Origin: Poa pratensis
Lineage: Eukaryota > Streptophyta > Magnoliopsida > Poales > Poaceae
Assembly (NCBI GenBank): GCA_947311845.1
Contig: CAMZMU010000107.1
Coordinates: forward strand, 14,613,949 to 14,677,948
Length of the DNA stretch: 64,000 nucleotides
Reading direction: 5' to 3'
This document shows positions 11,491 to 22,576 of the stretch, piece by piece (position 1 is the first letter of the stretch; every line of letters starts with the position of its first letter). The notes beneath the pieces were generated by a model. It ran no database searches. It was not told the DNA's origin and saw only the letters and a list, made by a program, of their open reading frames with translations. The translations under genes were made by a program, and so were the position numbers.

Positions 11491-13254
11491 GTAGGTGTAG
11501 GATTTTCGCTCTTCACAGACCTCGCTACGTGCATCTTGCACTTTTTACCCTCCTTGATGCATCCTTCTGGTCCTGGACGAACGAAATGATTACCAGTTTA
11601 GCGTGCACGCACAAGCATGCATCAATGCATGTACGTAAGCTGTAGGTGATCCAAGTACGTCAGCTGCCTGCCTGTGATGTTTGCTTTCGGATGCTCCAAC
11701 TGGCCATACTGGAATTTTGGATTAGCTAGCGACATAGAAAAGGAGCATCTGATGACATATTACATATTGACACTTTCATACACTCTCAGTTAACAAGTTT
11801 GTTACACCTAAATTTTGTTGTCTAACTCGGAGCAATACCCCTAGTGCCTTCTGCAGATTCGACTAATTTTACCCTAACTCGGTGGTGAAGCCACAATCGG
11901 GATGTCGAGCTTCCTGGAGCGGGATGAGGTTGCACTTAGTAGGCCCTATGTGACGGCGCCTGCGTTGCAGACCACCGCTCCCAAGCTACGCCCTTCGATT
12001 GCATCTGATATTTGTTTCAACGGCGAAAGTAAAGTGGGCCTCTATGGTTGTTTCTCTCCTCGTTCTAGTGCCACCTCGATGATGATGGCTCCAGTGCTGC
12101 ATGCCCGAGATTCATGAGTTATGTAGGGAATCGATCTTGCCTATGTTCGTCGAAGAAGTGAAGGTGGACTCGCTCGACATCCCGATTGTGGCTTCACCAC
12201 TGAGCCAATTGTTAGACTTGGAGGAGAGTGGTGATGTGGGCAGTGCAGTCTCTCTCTCTCTCTCTCTCGCTCGACTCCAGCGGGCACGAGGTTCCTAAGG
12301 TTCTAAAGGTGATGTGGTTGCTACATCCAGAGTGCCTGGGTCTCTCGTCGTCAAGGAGATTTGCGATTGTTCGCTACTCTCGCAGCTGCTAACCCTGGAT
12401 CCAACAAGACGATTGGTTCTCTATTTAAGCAAGATGAACGAGAGATCAAACAAGTGTAGAAGTAAGAAGAGTGACGCTACAAGAAAGGCGTCTACGTTGC
12501 TTGATGGATGACTCTCGGTGTATTGTCATGTCATCATGTTTGTGCGCTCGTGTTTGCTTCCTTTGCCGATGTGTTTCTCTCGAGTTACCACCGGCAATGG
12601 GTGTGACTATTCTGCGGGGAAGGTGTCGGGAACGTAGGAGTTTTGTGTTTGGAGCATTTGTATTTTTATCTTTGTGGTTGTGTGCTCGCATGCTTTGGGT
12701 GGCTTGAACCATCAGTATCGATTGACGTATATAAAAAATCTCAGTCTTGTGTGGCTTGTTGTGCAACAATTCGTGCTTGGTTCATCCTGCATACACAACA
12801 GCTGATGCATTGCATGTAAAAACCGCAGCGTGCCTGGTTCATATATCACTTTATTTACATATGTATAAAAAAATGCTATCAATCAGCATACGCAAAACGC
12901 AAAATTAACAGCCTGATTCGGAGGACAAGAGCAACGCTTATTTTAAACCGCGGAACGAATAAGTTGGGGGCAAAATCTATTTCTGGTTAACTAAATGAAA
13001 GCAAACACAGTAAGACTGAAATCTTGCACCCACATCAACCAGATAACATTCATACAAGTAGAATTCATAACAACAACAAAATTCAGTAGGAAACCATTCA
13101 ACATTTTTCACACTTTAGAGACAGACATCTTCAGTCTATCGACAAGAAAAACTCAAACACGAAACATAGCAAGAAATCAGTTGTGTGTGTCTTCATGATC
13201 GACCGTACATAGGACACTGATTTTACCTTTCGATCAAGCACTGGCAGGCGCTGG
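11491..13254. other. Unassigned DNA between two CACTA elements
   Basis: I see no convincing gene. The short frames lack recognisable domains and do not join through good splice sites. The stretch holds a near-perfect 33-base inverted repeat (11878-11910 and 12172-12204) and a short TC microsatellite near 12249-12269. It may be the old target DNA into which both CACTA elements inserted. Confidence 0.5.
11878..12204. repeat. Inverted repeat, 33-base arms (32/33 match), 261-base loop
   Basis: Arm 11878-11910 (contains GGTGGTGAAGCCACAATCGG) is the reverse complement of 12172-12204 with one mismatch. The arms are not typical MITE termini and I see no target duplication, so the origin is unclear. 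Confidence 0.85.
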
Positions 13255-13264
13255 CACTACGGGA

Positions 13265-13545
13265 AAGCCACACTACGCCGACGGCCGTACTGTACGCCGA
13301 CGGCTAAATGTCGGGGCCGTCGGCGTACAGCACGAGCTAGGGCAGCCGCCCACACAGCCGTCGGCGTACGAAGCGCCGTCGACGTATCCAGGTAAGGCCG
13401 ACGGCAGCCGTCGGCGTAAACCGTGCCGTCGGCGTATAAAAGGACGCCGTGACGGAACGTCCAGCGGCGTTGATACGCCGACGGCCGTGCCGTCGGCGTA
13501 CACGTGTACTTCAACGCCGACGGCGGCCGTCGGCGTATAGATGAA
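13265..13545. repeat. CACTA-B 5' subterminal repeats
   Basis: At least twelve occurrences of ACGCCGACGGC or GCCGTCGGCGTA in both orientations, often as adjacent inverted pairs. These are expected to be binding sites for an element-encoded protein. The same motifs recur at 16205-16250 and 21898-22225. Confidence 0.85.
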
Positions 13546-13751
13546 CCTTTTTTATTTATTTCTCTATATAATATTTATTTATTTATTTCTCTATATAATA
13601 TTTAATGTAGTTATAATTTATATATATATTGGACCTATAATTTCCCTCCCAATTTCAGTATCCCACCCCGTAAAATAACGGTTCGAGTTTCCCGGAACCC
13701 AACCCTACAACATATACATGTAAAATAAATAAAAACAACACATGTAAAATA

Positions 13752-15895
13752 CCTTCCTATGGCCTAACCTAACACAACCAAGCAAAAAAGTCTACTTTCC
13801 TACCCCCTTTCGACGCACGTCTATGGGGGTAGACGAAAACGTTAGGGTTTTCCCAGCGGATTCGGGGTTTCGTAGAAGCGGGACCCCGGAGCGTCGGAAC
13901 CCCACCAAAACCTAGGTTGTGCCATATCATATGTATACAAGTGTGTTGTGTGTTGTAAATGTGCAATATCCTGCTCCGGGGTGTGACCGGCTTAACCGGC
14001 TTCACTTTCTCTCTAGTGAGTTTCTGCACTTAGAGGTGAAAACTCCGTTTCGGGAGAACCGGATGGAATCTTGTGTTGATTTGGGGTAGACTTTGATTTC
14101 TCACCTTCCTATGGCCTAACCTAACACAACCAAGCAAAAAAGTCCACTGGCCTACCCCCTTTCGACGCACGTCTATGGGGGTAGACGAAAACGTTAGGGT
14201 TTTCCCAGCGGATTCGGGGTTTCGCCGAAGCGGGGCCCCGGAGCGTCGGAACCCCACCAAAACCTAGGTTGTACCATACCATATGTATACAAGTGTGTTG
14301 TGTGTTGTAAATGTGCAATATCCTACTCCGGGGTGTGACCGGCTTCACCGGCTTCACTTTCTCTCTAGTGAGTTTCTGCACTTGGAGGTGAAAACTCCCG
14401 TTTCGGGAGAACCGGATGGAATCTTGTGTTGATTTGGGGTAGACTTTGGTTTCTCACCTTCCTATGGCCTAACCTAACACAACCAAGCAAAAAAGTCCAC
14501 TTTCCTACCCCCTTTCGACGCACGTCTATGGGGGGTAGACGAAAACGTTAGAGTTTTCCCAGCGGATTCGGGGTTTCGCCGAAGCGGGGCCCCGGAGCGT
14601 CGGAACCCCGCCAAAACCTAGGTTGTGCCATACCATATGTATACAAGTGTGTTGTGTGTTGTAAATGTGCAATATCCTACTCCGGGGTGTGACCGGCTTC
14701 ACTTTCTCTCTACTGAGTTTCTGCACTTGGAGGTGAAAACTCCCGTTTCGGGAGAACCGGATGAAATCTTGTGTTGATTTGGGGGAGACTTTGGTTTCTC
14801 ACCTTCCTATGGCCTAACCTAACACAACCAAGCAAAAAAGTCCACTGGCCTACCCCTTTCGACGCACGTCTATGGGGGTAGACGAAAACGTTAGGGTTTT
14901 CCCAGCGGATTCGGGGTTTCGCTGAAGCGGTGCCCCGAAGCGTCGAAACCCCACCAAAACCTAGGTTGTGCCATACCATATGTATACAAGTGTGTTGTGT
15001 GTGTAAATGTGCAATATCCTACTCCGGGGTGTGACCGGCTTCACCGGCTTCACTTTCTCTCTAGTGAGTTTCTGCACTTGGAGGTGAAAACTCCCGTTTC
15101 GGGAGAACCGGATGGAATCTTGTGTTGATTTGGGGTAGACTTTGGTTTCTCACCTTCCTATGGCCTAACCTAACACAACCAAGCAAAAAAGTCCACTGGC
15201 CTACCCCCTTTCGACGCACGTCTATGGGATAGACGAAAACGTTAGGGTTTTCCCAGCGGATTAAGGGTTTCGCCGAAGCGGGGCCCCGGAGCGTCGGAAC
15301 CCCACCAAAACCTAGGTTGTGCCATACCATATTTATACACGTGTGTTGTGTGTTGTAAATGTGCAATATCCTACTCCGGGGTGTGACCGGCTTAACCGGC
15401 TTCACTTTCTCTCTAGTGAGTTTCTGCACTTAGAGGTGAAAACTCCCGTTTCGGGAGAACCGGATGGAATCTTGTGTTGATTTGGGGTAGACTTTGGTTT
15501 CTCACCTTCCTATGGCCTAACCTAACACAACCAAGCAAAAAAAGTCCACTGGCCTACCCCCTTTCGACGCACGTCTTTGGGGGTAGACGAAAACGTTAGG
15601 GTTTTCCCAGCGGATTCGGGGTTTCGTAGAAGCGGGACCCCGGAGCGTCGGAACCCCACCAAAAACCTAGGTTGTGCCATTCCATATGTATACAAGTGTG
15701 TTGTGTGTTGTAATCAAGTGAGAACTTTTGATAAAAGTTGGTTTCACGCGTCCCGATGGCCTAACCTAACACAATCAAGTAAATAATTCCACTGTCCTAC
15801 CCCTTTCAACGCCGTTCAACGGGGTAGACCGGAAGTTTGACTTTTTTCCTACGGATCTAGAGTTTCACCGAAGCGGGGCCGCGGATCCCCACTTA
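13752..15895. repeat. Tandem array, about 351-bp unit, 5 copies plus a diverged partial copy
   Basis: Unit starts (CCTTCCTATGGCC) fall at 13752, 14104, 14457, 14802, 15153 and 15505, giving spacings of 352, 353, 345, 351 and 352. Copies differ by scattered substitutions and small indels. A shorter, more diverged copy begins near 15750 and fades at about 15895. Each unit holds CCTAACCTAACACAACC, a CGCCGAAGCGGGGCCCCGGAG stretch that changes to CGTAGAAGCGGGACC in some copies, and ACCGGCTTCACCGGCTTC. All frames through it are repeat artefacts. Confidence 0.92.
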
Positions 15896-16204
15896 ACCAT
15901 GCATATGTCCTATTATATGTATAAAACGTTATATAAATTAATTACAATTGTTTTAGAAATAATATTTGATTTGTTTTTAAAAAGGAAATAGTATGATATA
16001 TATAATTTGCGCAAATATATTGGAAGAATACAGTATACCCATATAAGGGCAGTTTTTTTAAATACAAATCAGCATTTATTTTGGATAATTATGCCATGTA
16101 TAACAAAAATGTAACGAGTTATAATAAATAAAAATGTTTAGTATAAAATACGAGTTATAATAATAAATAATATTTGATTTGTTTTTAAAAAAGGAAAAAT
16201 TCAA
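15896..16204. other. AT-rich spacer in CACTA-B
   Basis: Low-complexity AT-rich DNA with a direct repeat of AATAATATTTGATTTGTTTTTAAAAA near 15958-15982 and 16165-16192. No gene is seen. Confidence 0.5.
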
Positions 16205-16250
16205 AACCCATACGCCGACGGCAATGCCGTCGGATTGCCGTCGGCGTATG
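16205..16250. repeat. Internal copy of CACTA-B subterminal hairpin
   Basis: A palindromic cluster, CATACGCCGACGGCAATGCC followed by its complement, lies just upstream of the GC-rich leader of the AP2 gene. It has the same composition as the element ends, although it is 3 kb inside. The placement parallels the hairpins upstream of the second gene in CACTA-A. Confidence 0.75.
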
Positions 16251-16259
16251 CTTATCCAC

Positions 16260-17274
16260 TTAACCAAACGCGCGGCCCGCACGGTCGTCCCCAACCACAC
16301 AACCCAGCCCGCATCTCATCCCCACCCGTCTTCGACCTCACCTCCACCCGATCCGCCGCCCCGCCGCCGGCAACCCCCGCGCCGCCACAGCCCCGCCGCC
16401 GGCAACCCCCGCTCCGCCCACCTCTGCTCCGAGCCCCACGCCCCCACGCTGCCCTGAGAGCCCCCACACCGCCTCCCTCCTCTGCGTCCCGAGAGCCCCA
16501 CGTCGCCTCCCTCCTCTGCTTCCCGCTGCGCCGGTTAGCGCGGAGGAGCACTTCCACGGCCGCCGTCTACTTCCCGTCTTCCCCCGACATCGACCGGTCG
16601 CCGTCCTCGTCTCGGGCTGACCCACGACACCGGCTGCCCCTTGGTGAGCACCACCGCCGCTGGGCTACCCTCTCCTTCCCACCCCCCACATGCTCTGGAT
16701 GCCGCCGTCGTGCACATCATTCTCACCATCGACCGCCGTGTCAACCACATCCACGGGCACGAGCACGAGCTCTTCTGCCCCAGCCATCTCATGCACACAA
16801 GCACGCACACAAGCATGTCCACGGGCACGAGCACGAGTAGTTTAATTTTCTAGCTGGTAGATGTAATGTGTGTCATGGCAGCAAGTAGTGGATTGGTTCC
16901 CTGTAGGAAATAAATTGGTACTAATTATGTGTTTGGCTAGGTTTAGTTTAATGGATTGATTCTGACTAATTGTTCTATGTGTGGTTTACAAATATGGTGT
17001 ATGTCTAGCTGTCATAATTGTTCAAACTTTTTCATAAGAGTTTTGGTGTATGCCAATTTTATTTTGGTGTAGCAATTAACATTCTTTATTTTGTTTCTCG
17101 TGCAGGAGTATGTGTGGAGCGTGAGAGTGGGGATTGTCGACGGAGGGTGTCGGCGGAAGATCTTCTTCGCCGTCGATCACGCTTCGAGGGTAAGAAATCA
17201 TGTAGGCTGCTTTTTTCTTATCTATGCTTCCTTGACTAACCCGTGTATCAAATGCTTTTACTTAACTAAGTATC
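16260..17274 (+). other. Leader region of the AP2/ERF gene (GC-rich exon, intron, short exon, intron)
   Basis: 16260-16850 is GC-rich and cytosine-biased, like the leader of the CACTA-A gene, and ends in CACGAGCACGAG-type repeats. An AT-rich intron reaches an acceptor TCGTGCAG ending at 17105. A short exon 17106-17189 ends at GTAAGA. A second acceptor CTAAG ends at 17270, five bases before the coding ATG. Boundaries are inferred. Confidence 0.5.
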
Positions 17275-17792
17275 ATGTCGGAGCCGGAGCGAAAGTTTCG
17301 TGGTGTTCATCGGAGACCCACGAAGATCCCGACTTGGGCAGCTCAGATCACAGTGGATCACAGGAAGATCCAGCTTGGTACTTTCAGGTGCCTGTGGCAG
17401 GCGGCCCGCGCCTACGACTGCGCGGCGGTCCAGCACTTTGGGGCGAGAGCGATCCTCAACTTTGAGGATGAGCGGAGCGTGGCGCATATGTTAGCGCGAG
17501 ATGGCATGAGAATCGCGACGAAGGCCGAGGAGAGGGAGCACCGGCAAGCAGAGAGGCTGCTCAGGGCGCGCCACCAGCGCGAGGAGGATGACCCCTTGGT
17601 CAAGGATCTCCTCCTTGATCCCCAGGTGATGGCGGTCCAGTACCAGGTCTTCAGCGAGAGCCGCAGCAGCGCGGGCAGGGCGAGGCCAGCCCCTCCGGCA
17701 CGCAGCAGCAGGGCGAGGACTCTAGCAGCAGCCTGTCCTCTTGTTGGGACCGCTTGGACGACGTCACTGACACCGGCGCGAGTCGAGTTTAG
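17275..17792 (+). CDS. AP2/ERF-domain protein carried by CACTA-B (one probable frameshift)
   Basis: From ATG 17275, residues about 8-64 form one AP2/ERF DNA-binding domain. It begins FRGVHRRP, continues WAAQI and LGTF, and has the hallmark AARAYD and AILNF; these correspond to the YRG and RAYD elements of the family. A helical, charged tail follows. Around 17650 the likely frame changes: the +1 frame gives a Ser/Gln/Glu-rich tail with SSSSLSSCWDRLDDVTD ending at TAG 17790-17792, while the original frame runs on to 17853 without character. One missing base would explain this. ERF proteins bind GCC-box or related DNA in the nucleus. It lies upstream of the transposase gene inside the element, so it was either captured or belongs to this CACTA family. 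Confidence 0.8.
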
Positions 17793-18226
17793 GATGTCTA
17801 TCATCCTACCTGTCGTACTACTAGACTTATCTTGCTACCTGTTGTACTGCTAGACTTATCATACATGCTACCTATGTATTATTGTGCTACTTGTCTATAT
17901 GTGTTATGTTTAGCTAATATGGTTACATCGTTCTATGGTTTATTCTGTTTTATGTTTAATTATTAGGTAAAATGGAGGGATATTTGCTTATATATTTCGA
18001 TTGTTTGTACTTTTTAGATGACGTAGCATCCCGCCAGCCAGCACCGTCGGTCCCGCGCGTCGTCGCGGCTTCTCCAGCTGAGGAGGGGCCGCCTCGGTGC
18101 CCTTTGTTTTGTCGCCCTCTTCCGGAGCACGTCCTCGACCTTCTCCGGCCACCGATCACGCTTCGAGGGTTATAAATCTTTCGCCTCCCTTACTGCATAG
18201 GTTTATTTTGGTCTAGATCACCAAGT
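17793..18226 (+). other. AP2 gene 3' flank and transposase leader
   Basis: An AT-rich stretch (17800-17970) is followed by a GC-rich leader-like segment. The segment from about 18152 to the transposase ATG resembles the corresponding leader of the AP2 gene (shared ATCACGCTTCGAGGGT and CCAAGTAT-ATGTCG-like junction). Confidence 0.5.
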
Positions 18227-20418
18227 ATGTCGCGTAACCCGAGTCAGATCCCATCCGGTATGGCAGCACCCGTTCATGCCATCTCGCAAGCACTAGCCAA
18301 CAAGCTCCAGTATGGCAGCACCCGTTCATGCTTTGAAGCGCATCTGCAAACAACTGGTAACCTGTTGCCTGAAGGGCATTGTCTGCCTCAAAGCATGTAC
18401 GAAACGAAGAAAATCCTGCGAGATCTCAGCATGGATTATCAGAAGATAGATTGTTGTCCAAAAGGATGCCTTTTGTTTTGGAAACAGTTTGCCAATGACA
18501 AGTACTGTATCTTGTGTAAGGCCTCTAGGTATCATGTGGTAAAAGGAGCCGATGGTACGAAGACGCAGTCAAATGTCGCCGTTAAGATTCTTCGTTACCT
18601 CCCATTCATACAAAGAATCAAGCGGCTTTACATGAACAAAGAGTCTGCCACACATATGCAATGGCACAAAACGGGGAAGAGATACAAGGATGAGCACGAC
18701 CGGGAATTGATGGGACATCCATCTGATGGTACGGCATGGAAGAACTTTGATGCGAACCACCCCGATGAGGCAGCAGATGCTCGAAACGTGAGAATCGCGA
18801 TAGCAACCGATGGATTCAATCCATATGGTTTGTCGACTACCTCGTACAGCTGCTGGCCCGTGTTTGTTATTCCGCTCAATCTCCCTCCTGGAGCCCTAAT
18901 GCAAAGGAAGACCATATTCCTCTCGCTGATCATTCCAGGTCCTGAATATCCGGGGAAGAATTTAAGTGTGTACATGCAGCCAATTGTGGATGATCTGAAC
19001 CACTCTTGGCACCACGGGACGTTGACATATGATCGTGCATCAAAGACAAACTTCTTGATGAAAGTTTGGTATCACAATTCCATGCATGACATGCCCGGGT
19101 ACGCCCTATTCTGCGGATGGTGTACAGCTGGTAAGTGGCCATGCCCAGTGTGCAGGAACCGACTTGAGTTCATGTGGCTAACGGCGGGACGGAAGTATTC
19201 CGCGTTTGACACACATCGAAAGTTCCTCAAAAGAGGGCATCGTTTAGAGAAGACAAAAAGAACTTCAAGAAGGGCAGAGTTGAGCGTGAAGAAAAAGCGA
19301 TACCAACTTTCGATGGTGCAGCTGTTGACGCCGAGCTAAGTGCTCTCGTGCCTGCCCAGGGAAAAGGCCCACGATATGTGGGATATGGTGTGGCGCACAA
19401 CTGGACTCACGTGGCAGGCTTGACGCAACTCGAATATTACAAGGACCTCGAACTTCCCCATAGCATCGATGTGATGCACACCGAAAAGAATGTTGGAGAG
19501 TCCCTCTTTCACACAGTCCTGAACATTCCTGAGAAGTCGAAGGATAATGTTAAGGCTAGAGTTGATGTTAAGAAGCTCTGTGATAGGGAGAGAATGCACA
19601 TGAAGCCTCCTGAAGGCCGTCAAAAGAACTGGTTCAAGCCGCATGCTGACTTCTGCCTTAATAGTATGCAAAGTCTGAGGCATTCCATTGGCTCAAATTC
19701 GTCGTGATGTTCCCTGATGGCTATTGTTCGAATATAAGTAAGGGAGTCAATATACAATCGGAAAAGTCACCGGGCTCAAGAGTCACGACTATCATATATG
19801 GATTGAGCGGCTGCTACCGGTGATGGTTCGAGGGTATCTCCCCGACAGTGTCTGGCGAGTGCTCGCGGAGTTGAGCCATTTCTTCCGCACGCTCTGTGCT
19901 AAGCAAGTATGTCCCCTGATTATTCAGAAGCTGCATGAACTAGTGCCGGAGTTGCTGTGCAACTTAGAGACGATATTTCCGCCAGGCTTCTTTACTCCGA
20001 TGGCACATCTTGTTGTGCATCTTGCGAACGAGGTACTCTTGGGTGGACCGGTGCAGTTTCGTTGGCAGTTTTGTATTGAGAGAGAGTTTAAGTATATTCG
20101 AACCAAATGTGGAAACAAAAATAAGATTGAGTCATGCATAGCCGAGGCAACTATCCTCCAGGAGATGGCAGACGCCAGGCTAACGTACTACCCCGATGAT
20201 GTTCCCACTATGCATAACCAGGCCTCTCGGTACAATGTCGACGAGCCCAAGCGAGACCCCAAGCTCGTCCTCTTCCAGTGTCCCGGTGGCAAGAGCGGTG
20301 GCCCAACAAGGTATAACTTGACCAATGATGAGCTGGAGTGCATAATGCTCTATGTGCTTATGAACATGAAGGAAGTGACCCACGACGAGCAGGGAGAAGA
20401 GGGCAGTTTCCTTAGGTA
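18227..20418 (+). pseudogene. TNP2-family CACTA transposase (TNPD), N-terminally shortened and frameshifted
   Basis: The catalytic-type region is recognisable from LLPEGHCLPQSMYETKK and CCPKGCLLFW through IAIATDGFNPYG, the CXXC pair in KWPCPVCRNR, and the DUF4218-like half (SIDVMHTEKNVGESL, LAELSHFF, IFPPGFFTPMAHLVVHL, GPVQFRWQFCIEREFKYI). The usual N-terminal transposase-associated zinc-finger region is absent; the frame starts from an ATG 16 codons after a leader. Frame changes occur near 19243-19247 (one base missing), between about 19660 and 19720, and near 19765. The segment ends at a donor GTAAAA at about 20416. Coding is now disrupted, so this copy should not make active transposase if the sequence is right. 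Confidence 0.88.
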
Positions 20419-20486
20419 AAATGGGGAACAAATTACTTTGCAACTACTAACATGATTTCGTTCTAATACGTATTTTCTCCTTTTAG

Positions 20487-21472
20487 TCAATTCACGGATG
20501 AAATGTGGTCGGGAACATCAGATGGACCCAATGAAGCCGCGTTGGACACTCTTTTGAAAGAGCCTGCCCCCGGAAAGAAAAAATTCACGGTTTGGTTCAG
20601 GGAAAAGGTAATTTCAAACCTGTCCCTTCTACCTTGCAATTCGTGTCTTATCCCTCTTACTAATGCACAAAACAATTTGTACTTGTAGGGAGCTGATGCC
20701 AACGTTGTGATGTCAGATGAGTTGAGATGTGTCTCCCAAGGTTGTAACCGTAGAGTCGAGAAGTATGAGAAGTATGATGTGAATGGGTACCGCTTCCATA
20801 CAGAGCATCACCAGAACAGTCGGCCTAATGCAAAGACTATAAATACCGGGGTCTTCACCAAAGGAGCCGGTAATTATGATTACTACGGAAGGTTACAGAA
20901 CGTATATGAGCTGACGTTCAATAACACGAACATAACTCAAGCTTGTTGTGTTCAAATGCCACTGGTTCGACCCTGAGCATGGAACCAAAAGTACCCCTTC
21001 CATTGGGTTAGTTGAAGTTAAGCCTTCAACCACCTACCATGGATCCGATGTCTTTGTTGTGGCTCACCAAGCCTTTCAAGTTTATTATTTGCCCTACCCA
21101 TGCAAGAAAGAGGGACTCATTGGTTGGGAAGTCGTGTTCCATGTATCGCCACGTGGTAAGCTACCCATGCCCTCCGAAGACGATTACAACAACATTGACC
21201 CTAAAACATACGAGGGGATTTTCTATCAAGAGGAACAAACCTTTGGGGACTTTGGCATACAAGGTCTTGAGGACCGCGAGGACAATGCACAAACAGGTGG
21301 TGACGTAGTGGTGAATCTAAAGGATATAGATATGCTCAACAAGTTACAGAGTGATAGTGATGACGATGATGAGCCTCCATCGTGCGAGGAGGTTCCAATA
21401 TACAACACTCGTGATAGTGATGTTGATAGTGATGATGAGAACCCAGGACTTAACTATGAGAGTGATGATTAG
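20487..21472 (+). pseudogene. CACTA-B transposase C-terminal exons with DUF4216, frameshifted
   Basis: An exon from about 20487 (after TCCTTTTAG) encodes QFTDEMWSGTSDGPNEAALDTLL and ends at GTAATT near 20609. The next exon from about 20690 (after CTTGTAG) encodes YEKYDVNGYRFHTEHH, NTGVFTKGAGNYDYYGRLQNVYEL and, after a frame change near 20938-20947, FKCHWFDPEHGTK and VFVVAHQAFQVYYLPYP. The frame ends in an acidic tail at TAG 21470-21472. This is the same domain as the CACTA-A fragment at 3748-4334. Confidence 0.85.
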
Positions 21473-21897
21473 GGGTGAGGGTCTTTTATGTCCTTTTGCG
21501 TACTATTTACTTTTCAACATGCTTAGTCTTTCAACATGCTTCTTCTTAATTGCATTACGTCTTTATTCTTATTTACTACATTTTTCAACATGCTTAAAAG
21601 TTTATCCTTTCTCAATGCAGGTGATTGACCAAGATGAGCCAAGGCAAGGAATCATCGGCCTCGGGCTCTCGGGAGGTGTAGGATGTGTTCGGGTGTAGCG
21701 TGTGTGAATTCGAACTTGTTTGGAGTTTGTATGAATGCTTGGATGAATTTGAATCATGTTTGTGTCATTTGGATATCTATGTGATGTTTCTGTGATGTTT
21801 CTGTAATGTTTTATAATTTGTGCAATTTTAATTGTATTTAAAATGTGCTAGAAACCAGCAGCAACAAGCAGCTAAAACTGAAAATTATGGTCAAGGC
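21473..21897 (+). other. Relic of the CACTA-B second gene start
   Basis: An acceptor-like TCTCAATGCAG at 21610-21620 precedes GTGATTGACCAAGATGAGCC and a short open stretch (MSQGKESSASGSRE) that ends within 20 codons. In CACTA-A a full second gene lies at the matching place. Here it has been lost, leaving only AT-rich DNA. Confidence 0.4.
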
Positions 21898-22245
21898 TAC
21901 GCCGACGGCGTCGGCGTAGGGCAACTCCAGCGCACAGGATGATGCCACGTCGCCTAAAAAGGACCAAATGGTCAAGGATACGCCGACGGCAATTTAGAGC
22001 GCTTCCCAGACGCACAGGATCACTCCACGTGGCACGCAGAGGCCGACGGCACTGCCGTCGGCGTATGGGTGTAGCAGACGGAGACGGAAGGATGCCGTTT
22101 TGTGGTCCCACTGCAGCGTCGCCGACGGTTACGGATACGCCGACGGTTATTCATCTACGCCGACGGGCTGCTACGCCGACGGCTACGCCCACGGCAAACG
22201 TGCCTACGCCGACGGCGTCGGCGTATCGACTGTTTCCCGTATGTG
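21898..22245. repeat. CACTA-B 3' subterminal repeats and terminus
   Basis: About fifteen ACGCCGACGGC / GCCGTCGGCGTA motifs, then TGTTTCCCGTATGTG at the end. The composition matches the 5' end at 13255-13545. Confidence 0.85.
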
Positions 22246-22526
22246 GTGGCGCTGATCGACCGATATATATCTGCGACGTGCGACCTGTGACTCTGTGAGG
22301 AATACGGTCGAGCTAGGCGTGGACGTATACGCACACGCTTCTGTGTAGGCACAGAAGATGCCTTTGACCTTTCATTTATGGTTGCTTCCGCACTGTGGTG
22401 AGGTGTACCCTGCACTGGACACTGCACATATGCAGCTTGCATCCAAGATTGCTAAATGCTCCTGTAGGTGGCCAGGGGAATAAATGGCTGTTCAATTAAC
22501 CGGCCATCCATTCGGCTTCATCAGGG
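22246..22526. other. Unassigned DNA
   Basis: No gene, repeat or RNA recognised between CACTA-B and the next inverted-repeat element. Confidence 0.5.
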
Positions 22527-22576
22527 GCGTGTTTAGTAGCCACGAGCTCCTCAATCAAGTGCTATGATTAAAAAAT

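Larger units (their letters stand above)
13255..22245 (+). mobile_element. CACTA-B (En/Spm-type DNA transposon), both ends visible
   Basis: The 5' end is CACTACGGGAAAG at 13255. The 3' end is TTTCCCGTATGTG at 22245, whose reverse complement matches the 5' end with one extra base. Both ends carry many copies of TACGCCGACGGC and its complement. Inside are a satellite-like array, an AP2/ERF-domain gene, a damaged TNP2 transposase with DUF4216, and a short relic of the second gene. Flanking trinucleotides are TGG and GTG, so no clean 3-bp target duplication can be claimed. The element is likely non-autonomous now. Confidence 0.85.

Noticed and set aside
12314..12707. Short plus-strand frames between the CACTA elements
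   Set aside because: Random length, no domain; a TC microsatellite lies beside them.
13752..15895. Regular repeats considered as a CRISPR array or coding tandem repeat
   Set aside because: Units are about 351 bases with no short repeat-spacer pattern, in a plant transposon; the short frames inside are the same phase of the repeat copied over.
22246..22526. A 7-base GGCGCTG next to both ends of CACTA-B taken as target duplication
   Set aside because: CACTA elements duplicate three bases, and the copies are not at equal distance from the two termini, so I treat it as coincidence.
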